IMG/VR virus record: IMGVR_UViG_3300036826_000353
Coordinates: 1-32,604 of that record
Length of the DNA stretch: 32,604 nt
Direction: 5' to 3' (one strand)
From: a virus
Below, one piece after another: positions 28,228 to 32,604 of this stretch; the first letter of the stretch is position 1; each line of letters begins with the position of its first letter. Under the pieces are notes generated by a model. That model did no database searches and was not told the DNA's origin. It saw only the letters and a program-made list of their open reading frames with translations. A program made the translations under genes and the position numbers.

Positions 28228-28448
28228 GAAGACACCATCCTATCCCACAAGCCATCAGCGTCTTGATCGCTCATAGCAGCTACAGCAGCTCTTATCTCCT
28301 TCCCTCGTTTAGTCAACTCAAGAACTGCCAATGCCGCTCGAGCGATTTCCTTATCCTGGCCTGCGTCAAGAGCCTGGCGTTGAGACACCCACTTAGTAAG
28401 GGCCGTAGCCAGGTTGAGACATGCCAAGATGAAGGATGCTGTGTTCAT
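28224..28448 (-). CDS. small helical membrane-associated protein, 74 aa
   Basis: The ATG at 28448 overlaps the holin stop (ATGA). The N-terminus MNTASFILACLNLATALTK may be a short membrane or signal segment; the rest is a charged helix (DKEIARAALAVLELTKRGK). It could be an additional spanin-type or lysis-accessory protein. No family recognised. Confidence 0.55.
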   Translation of the reverse strand: MNTASFILACLNLATALTKWVSQRQALDAGQDKEIARAALAVLELTKRGKEIRAAVAAMSDQDADGLWDRMVSS

Positions 28449-28696
28449 GCTGGTTTGTTTGGGACTAGCCAGGTGACTATCATAGTCACAAATGGCGTGA
28501 TCGCTAGGATGGTATCCTGGTTTAGCCAGGTGAGGTACTTGGACAAGCCAAAGGCAGCGCCCAAGCCAGCCAGACTGGTTAGAAAGGCAGCGATTGCCTT
28601 ATCATACTGCGTAACCATCATCAGCCCCTGTTTCAGGTGACACCGGCCATTATTGGCAGACACAATCCCCAAAGGCCATGGGTCAGGCAGGTTCAT
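28445..28696 (-). CDS. holin-like two-span membrane protein, 83 aa (or 57 aa)
   Basis: Two hydrophobic segments, AIAAFLTSLAGLGAAFGL and ILAITPFVTMIVTWLVP, end with the short WLVPNKPA tail, a pattern of phage holins that form pores for the endolysin. Two starts are plausible: ATG 28696, with GGAG four bases upstream and overlapping the fibre stop, and the tandem ATGs at 28621/28618 with AGGGG upstream. Dual starts recall holin/antiholin pairs, but that is inference. Confidence 0.7.
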   Translation of the reverse strand: MNLPDPWPLGIVSANNGRCHLKQGLMMVTQYDKAIAAFLTSLAGLGAAFGLSKYLTWLNQDTILAITPFVTMIVTWLVPNKPA

Positions 28697-30057
28697 TTAA
28701 CTCCATACAGGTTGTAAGTGCCAGCGTCAAAGTTGCCAGAGCCACCGCTGACTATGATACGTAGGGCATCTATATTACTTCCATTTCCTAGATACGCTAC
28801 ATCACTGCTTATACGAGATGCGAAAAATGTTTCCTCAGCATGACTGCTTGCCAACTTAAGCTTAGGTCCGGTGTGATAGCCAAAGAGATTCATAACTGCA
28901 TTTACAACAGCATTTGCAGTATAAGTTGCATTACCCATTAAGCTAGCTATTGTATGAGCGGATGGAGTGCCATCTACGAAATCCGTACCCTTGAAGTTGC
29001 CTGCGGTGCTGTCATAATTTGATCCATTATCCACAGATGGATGTACCTGGAATCCTCTGCTTGATGTATCTATGGACAAACCCTCTATGCTGAGTATGAG
29101 ATGTGTGTAGGTCTCAGGGATATTAGTGATAGTAACCTGAGTACCTGATAGACTACCATTGGCTATGCTTTCTATGCCACCAGTGGGAGGAACATCTAGT
29201 ACAACCTCAATCCCATCACTTCTCTTATACGCCAGCTTAGACGTCCCGCTAACATCTTTAGCATAGAATCTAACCTTATCAGCTGCAGGATTGCCTGGAG
29301 GAGATATCTCCCCAATCTCAGTATAGCCCGATTGAAGTAGATTAACCAGTCCACTGAGATCCCCATTCATAGTGAAGGTGCCCCCAATAACTACATTATT
29401 GGGAAGCGTTACGGATAAGGGACGCCATCTCTGAGTTGTATTATCATACTGCAGACCCATTGACCAGCCAGGGTATATGGTAGTGTCACTTACAATTAAA
29501 AATCTATTGCCAGCTGTAGATGCTCCGTTATCATTACGGAGGATTATGGGAAAGGAACCGATGTTTTGTAGTACAATAATCCTGCCAAGCGCCCCTCCAG
29601 CAATGCCGGTTAGATCCCTAGAAGCATCGCTGCTAAGGCGGAAGCGGAATGCATCGGCATGGCCAGTAGGGGCATAGTTATTCTGATTGCTTGTAATCTG
29701 AGCTGGAGACAGATCACCCTGGAAGGATGCAGACTTAGTGACGATAAGTGTAGGTATAGTCCCTCCAATTGATTCTAGGTCAATCGCAGGAGCAATGTAC
29801 CACTGAGCTTTGCCGGTTATCCTCTTTATGCAAAATCTAAGCTGTTCTAGCTCATCAGCTAGATTACTCGCAAGCACCTCCGTTCCCAGGCCTCCAGGGT
29901 CCTGAGTTAGCTGGTGCTCGGTTAGGTTATCGGACAAAGCCCCTGACATAGCAGGGTTGAGATTGGTAATATGATTCTGGTGATCAGCATTATAGATAGC
30001 TGCCGTCAGGATAGTTCCGACAGCCCTAGTCGTATGACTATACAGACCCTGTGACAT
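28693..30057 (-). CDS. tail fibre or receptor-binding protein, 454 aa
   Basis: The N-terminus SHTTRAVGTILTAAIYNADHQ is of a type found at the start of many podovirus tail fibres, where it attaches to the tail. The middle is beta-rich with repeated turns. The C-terminal part (IPETYTHLILSIEGL, then ALRIIVSGGSGNFDAG, NLYGVK) is similar to the terminal lectin-like parts of fibres. It likely binds the host surface. The stop is adjacent to the holin start. Confidence 0.82.
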   Translation of the reverse strand: MSQGLYSHTTRAVGTILTAAIYNADHQNHITNLNPAMSGALSDNLTEHQLTQDPGGLGTEVLASNLADELEQLRFCIKRITGKAQWYIAPAIDLESIGGTIPTLIVTKSASFQGDLSPAQITSNQNNYAPTGHADAFRFRLSSDASRDLTGIAGGALGRIIVLQNIGSFPIILRNDNGASTAGNRFLIVSDTTIYPGWSMGLQYDNTTQRWRPLSVTLPNNVVIGGTFTMNGDLSGLVNLLQSGYTEIGEISPPGNPAADKVRFYAKDVSGTSKLAYKRSDGIEVVLDVPPTGGIESIANGSLSGTQVTITNIPETYTHLILSIEGLSIDTSSRGFQVHPSVDNGSNYDSTAGNFKGTDFVDGTPSAHTIASLMGNATYTANAVVNAVMNLFGYHTGPKLKLASSHAEETFFASRISSDVAYLGNGSNIDALRIIVSGGSGNFDAGTYNLYGVK

Positions 30058-30461
30058 CAGACGAGCCCACCTTGATTATGGCTGATAGCTACAACCTTCA
30101 CAGGCACTTGAGCCCTCTCTCGATCAGTGTAGCCATCTGGACTATCTTCCTGATCAGCCTGGTGAAGCTCCGCCAGCAGAGCTGGGCTCATGTCAAGGGA
30201 TAGGCACTTATTACAGCCATGGGTGATATGGGAGTACTTAGGATCCTCGAATGCTATCTTGATCTCTGTAAAATTATCCAGCCTGGTAAAGTTTCTAGTG
30301 ATAACCTTCACCCTCTCTCCGCTCTTGGTAATTTCATATCCAACAAGACGATCACATGTGTCAGCTATGACAGCCCCACAGACCTTGCACTGCATAGACT
30401 GCAGTACGCCCCTGGCATCTCTCTTAATATGATCAGGGCATGATATAAGTCCATAGGTCAT
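30057..30461 (-). CDS. zinc-ribbon phage protein, 134 aa
   Basis: Cysteines at CPDH, CKVCGA, DTC and CNKCL could form one or two zinc sites. The middle alternates strands and charged residues (SGERVKVITRNFTRLDNF). It lies between the fibre and a tail protein gene, with overlaps at both ends. Could be a small tail accessory protein or chaperone. No family named. Confidence 0.65.
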   Translation of the reverse strand: MTYGLISCPDHIKRDARGVLQSMQCKVCGAVIADTCDRLVGYEITKSGERVKVITRNFTRLDNFTEIKIAFEDPKYSHITHGCNKCLSLDMSPALLAELHQADQEDSPDGYTDRERAQVPVKVVAISHNQGGLV

Positions 30462-32077
30462 TCAGATACCCTCTCGTCCATCATTCCCATATGCACGAAG
30501 AAGCCAGCTAGGTTGATATCCTGACCAGCTCCTGAGTTATCCGCCACCAACCTTAGCCTACGTCCACTACCATCCATCTTCACACGGGCTGACCGGACAA
30601 CTGACGATGCAAGGACATCGGTGTCTAGGATAAAACTACCTAGCGCCGCACCTCCAGATCCCATATTGAATGATAGTATATCCGTTAACGTATCGTCCCA
30701 GAATACCTCAACCGTCAAGTCCCAATCACCCCGAGGTTCATAGTTGATTTCCAGGAACTGACCAGCTTTCATCTTAGTTGCTAGCTTCTGGTCATAGAAA
30801 CCGAAGTCCGTATTTGCAGTTTCAAAGGTAAACGCATAGCCAGCACCATCCTTGGACCTTACTGTATTGTCAAGTAACCATACAAAACCAGATGTGTCAC
30901 CAACTACCGGAGTTGGCACTGACTCTGCGTCAGGCTTAGTCCACATACTAACACATATATCACGCCGGGACATGAAGAAACGTCTTATCGGCTGACTGCT
31001 CTGGCTGCCAGCAGGAGGAGCTTCTATGAGTGTGACAAAACGCAGGTTGTTGTCATCGCTTCCCAGAAGGGGCACCGCCCACCAGGCTTGCTTTCTCCTA
31101 CCATACCATAGTCCCTGAACTCGCCTAAGCTTGGCGATGTTCGCATATCTCTTCATGAATGTTCTTATACGTTCTATGTCACCTATGTCGCTGGTGAAGA
31201 GGTCACCAAATTCCTGAGTTGTGCTGAGGGCATGTATACCGCCAGCTACGTCCATATATAGTATATCATTCTCGATAGGAATGATGGAGTGTTGGTTCAG
31301 CGTACCTACCGCCCTAGTCAGCGGAGTGACAGACCAGTTAGCTGGGCTGGGGTCAGATGTGCTGACTATGTAAACTCCCTGAGGATACTTCCATACGACC
31401 AGGGCTCCACGGAAGGAGAATGCCCCCGCCAGGACCTCACCCTCACCTGGATATATGGCTATAGATCCAGATCCAACTGAGGTAAAGTCCTCATGGTTAG
31501 ATATGGTGCTGTAGTATAAGCGATGCGGATCAGAGTTATTTCCACCTCCCCAGTTCCTAAAGCCGTGAACTAATCCAAAGGTGGGAAAGTTGCCAGCACC
31601 AGTCCAATCAGCCGCAGGATTGGATATAGCTGCCATAGCAGCTCCATCCCCTGACACTACCTGAACCTGGTTAGCAGCGGAGAATAGGAATAGCTTTCTG
31701 GCAGACCCAACAGCCTCACCACCTCCAACTGAGAACCATGGGGGAGGATCTCTAACACTAATAAGGCCACTTACCATAGTTGTCCCAAAGGTTCCCGCCC
31801 CGGTATCCTTTAGAACCTTCCCCCCAGATGTGAATACTACATCTCGACGATTAGCTCCAGTAGGTGTCCAGTTAATTCCACTGATGATAACAGCGCCGCT
31901 GTCCAAGGTGGATGCATTGAACTTAGATGCCCCACCCTCCTTTCGGAGGATGCCAGCCTCTAGTTCAACACCATCAGTGTATAGAAGATGCCCAGGGCCG
32001 GCCTGAGATGGATTCTCCGTCCCTGTAAAGCCCTGCTGCCCGACGGGCAGTGGCACGATTAGTCCACGGTAGCTCAT
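30458..32077 (-). CDS. tail structural protein, beta-propeller-like, 539 aa
   Basis: A beta-rich protein with many repeated strand patterns (LRKEGGASKFNAS, RDVVFTSGGKVLKD, RKLFLFSAANQVQVV, GALVVWKYPQGVYIVS), resembling propeller-like tail or stabilisation proteins of short-tailed phages. The N-terminus has the form VPLPVGQQGFTGTENPSQ seen in this kind of protein. It overlaps neighbouring genes by four bases at each end. Its position between the connector-like protein and the fibre fits a tail tube or hub. Confidence 0.72.
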   Translation of the reverse strand: MSYRGLIVPLPVGQQGFTGTENPSQAGPGHLLYTDGVELEAGILRKEGGASKFNASTLDSGAVIISGINWTPTGANRRDVVFTSGGKVLKDTGAGTFGTTMVSGLISVRDPPPWFSVGGGEAVGSARKLFLFSAANQVQVVSGDGAAMAAISNPAADWTGAGNFPTFGLVHGFRNWGGGNNSDPHRLYYSTISNHEDFTSVGSGSIAIYPGEGEVLAGAFSFRGALVVWKYPQGVYIVSTSDPSPANWSVTPLTRAVGTLNQHSIIPIENDILYMDVAGGIHALSTTQEFGDLFTSDIGDIERIRTFMKRYANIAKLRRVQGLWYGRRKQAWWAVPLLGSDDNNLRFVTLIEAPPAGSQSSQPIRRFFMSRRDICVSMWTKPDAESVPTPVVGDTSGFVWLLDNTVRSKDGAGYAFTFETANTDFGFYDQKLATKMKAGQFLEINYEPRGDWDLTVEVFWDDTLTDILSFNMGSGGAALGSFILDTDVLASSVVRSARVKMDGSGRRLRLVADNSGAGQDINLAGFFVHMGMMDERVSE

Positions 32078-32604
32078 ATTACAGGGATGGTACGGCCAGG
32101 TCTCTGGATGATCTTATCCTGACGTGGGACGATCTTTCCGGCTAGAGCATCCATCTTTGCCAGGCGGCGACGATTTTCCTTCAGCATGGCACCGAGGCCA
32201 GTGCGGGCTGCCAGGGCAACAGCGTTGCTGCGATCGTCGTTCTTGTCGATTAGAAGATAGGTCAGGGCCATGTCGCTGAGGATATGCATCCACTGAGATG
32301 GAACCAGCGGAACTGACATAGCACTGTCGCTGAGATCAGATATCTTGGGGCGGAACCTATACTCGATGCGGAATAGCTCACCCTGGTCAGATCCTCCATG
32401 AGAGAATCGGACCTGGGTCTCACTTTCGAGGCTGAATGCCTGAGGAAAGCCCGGGACAAGGCGGGCGAGTGGATATAGAACATCCATTCGCTCTGGACTT
32501 AGGCCAGTTATGGTCCAGCGATCCCTAAAGCCGATTATAGGGCTCATGATAACCTGGACGGCTGTGTCCAGGTCATACACAGTGCGAAGGAGACGAAACT
32601 TAGC
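32074..32604 (-). CDS. head-tail connector-like protein, N-terminus cut by the window edge
   Basis: The frame is open to the end of the window (AKFRLLRTVYDLDTAVQ...), so the true start lies outside; a GTG at 32580 is internal. The visible about 176 residues contain EYRFRPKISDLSDSAMS, then helical SQWMHILSDMALTYLL and a basic C-terminal helix (LKENRRRLAKMDALAG). This looks like phage connector or tail-adaptor proteins, and the position next to the tail protein agrees. Confidence 0.6.
   Translation of the reverse strand, partial: AKFRLLRTVYDLDTAVQVIMSPIIGFRDRWTITGLSPERMDVLYPLARLVPGFPQAFSLESETQVRFSHGGSDQGELFRIEYRFRPKISDLSDSAMSVPLVPSQWMHILSDMALTYLLIDKNDDRSNAVALAARTGLGAMLKENRRRLAKMDALAGKIVPRQDKIIQRPGRTIPVI

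Overview
The window reads as part of the genome of a tailed double-stranded DNA bacteriophage, most likely short-tailed. The evidence is the gene content: a lytic transglycosylase, two large repeat-poor internal-protein-like ORFs, a tail fibre with a podovirus-type N-terminus, a holin and spanin-like cluster, a family A DNA polymerase, a RepA-like helicase, a Cas4-like nuclease, a Sak4-like ATPase and an endolysin. About 60 genes are tightly packed, many joined by ATGA, TGATG or TAATG overlaps. I see no integrase, tRNA, rRNA, CRISPR array or transposase. Portal, capsid and large terminase are not visible and probably lie beyond the right edge, where the minus-strand structural operon runs off the window. 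The host cannot be named from sequence alone; sigma70-type promoters and Shine-Dalgarno sites suggest a bacterium with standard signals.

Layout. Positions 1-510 hold the end of a plus-strand gene and a small overlapping gene. Positions 511-1391 are an unusually long stretch without genes, rich in hairpins, short palindromic repeats, a pseudoknot-compatible region and a perfect G-quadruplex motif. Positions 1392-4596 mix two minus-strand loci with five small plus-strand genes that have their own promoters, repeated ribosome-binding leaders and terminators. Positions 4597-4966 are a divergent control region with an array of GCGACA repeats, probably an origin or operator, facing a ribbon-helix-helix-like gene and a RepA-like helicase. 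Positions 6241-6587 carry a candidate structured RNA with a possible promoter and terminator.

Positions 6588-17432 are a long plus-strand early region. It holds many small unknown genes, then a recombination and replication set: a Cas4-like exonuclease at 11718, a Sak4-like ATPase at 14262, a DUF669/SSB-like protein at 15109 and a ParB-methyltransferase fusion at 15968. Positions 17416-20746 carry a DNA polymerase split into two genes. The first has UDG-like, exonuclease and thumb/early-palm parts; the second has motifs A, B and C. Between the halves sit an M15 peptidase endolysin, a 26-residue membrane peptide and an 80-residue-class HTH-like protein.

From 20661 to the right edge everything is on the minus strand. 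Read in the direction of transcription (right to left) it runs: a connector-like protein, a beta-propeller-like tail protein, a zinc-ribbon protein, tail fibre, holin, spanin-like proteins, a GNAT-like protein, an S74-like-tailed internal protein, two large internal virion proteins and a transglycosylase. The early and late arms converge and their last genes overlap antisense by 86 bp.

The most notable items are the split polymerase with an endolysin cassette at the split, the candidate structured RNAs in the intergenic regions, the GCGACA array next to the helicase operon, and several short palindromes or leaders reused at distant places. Gene functions were assigned by motif recognition only, without database searches.
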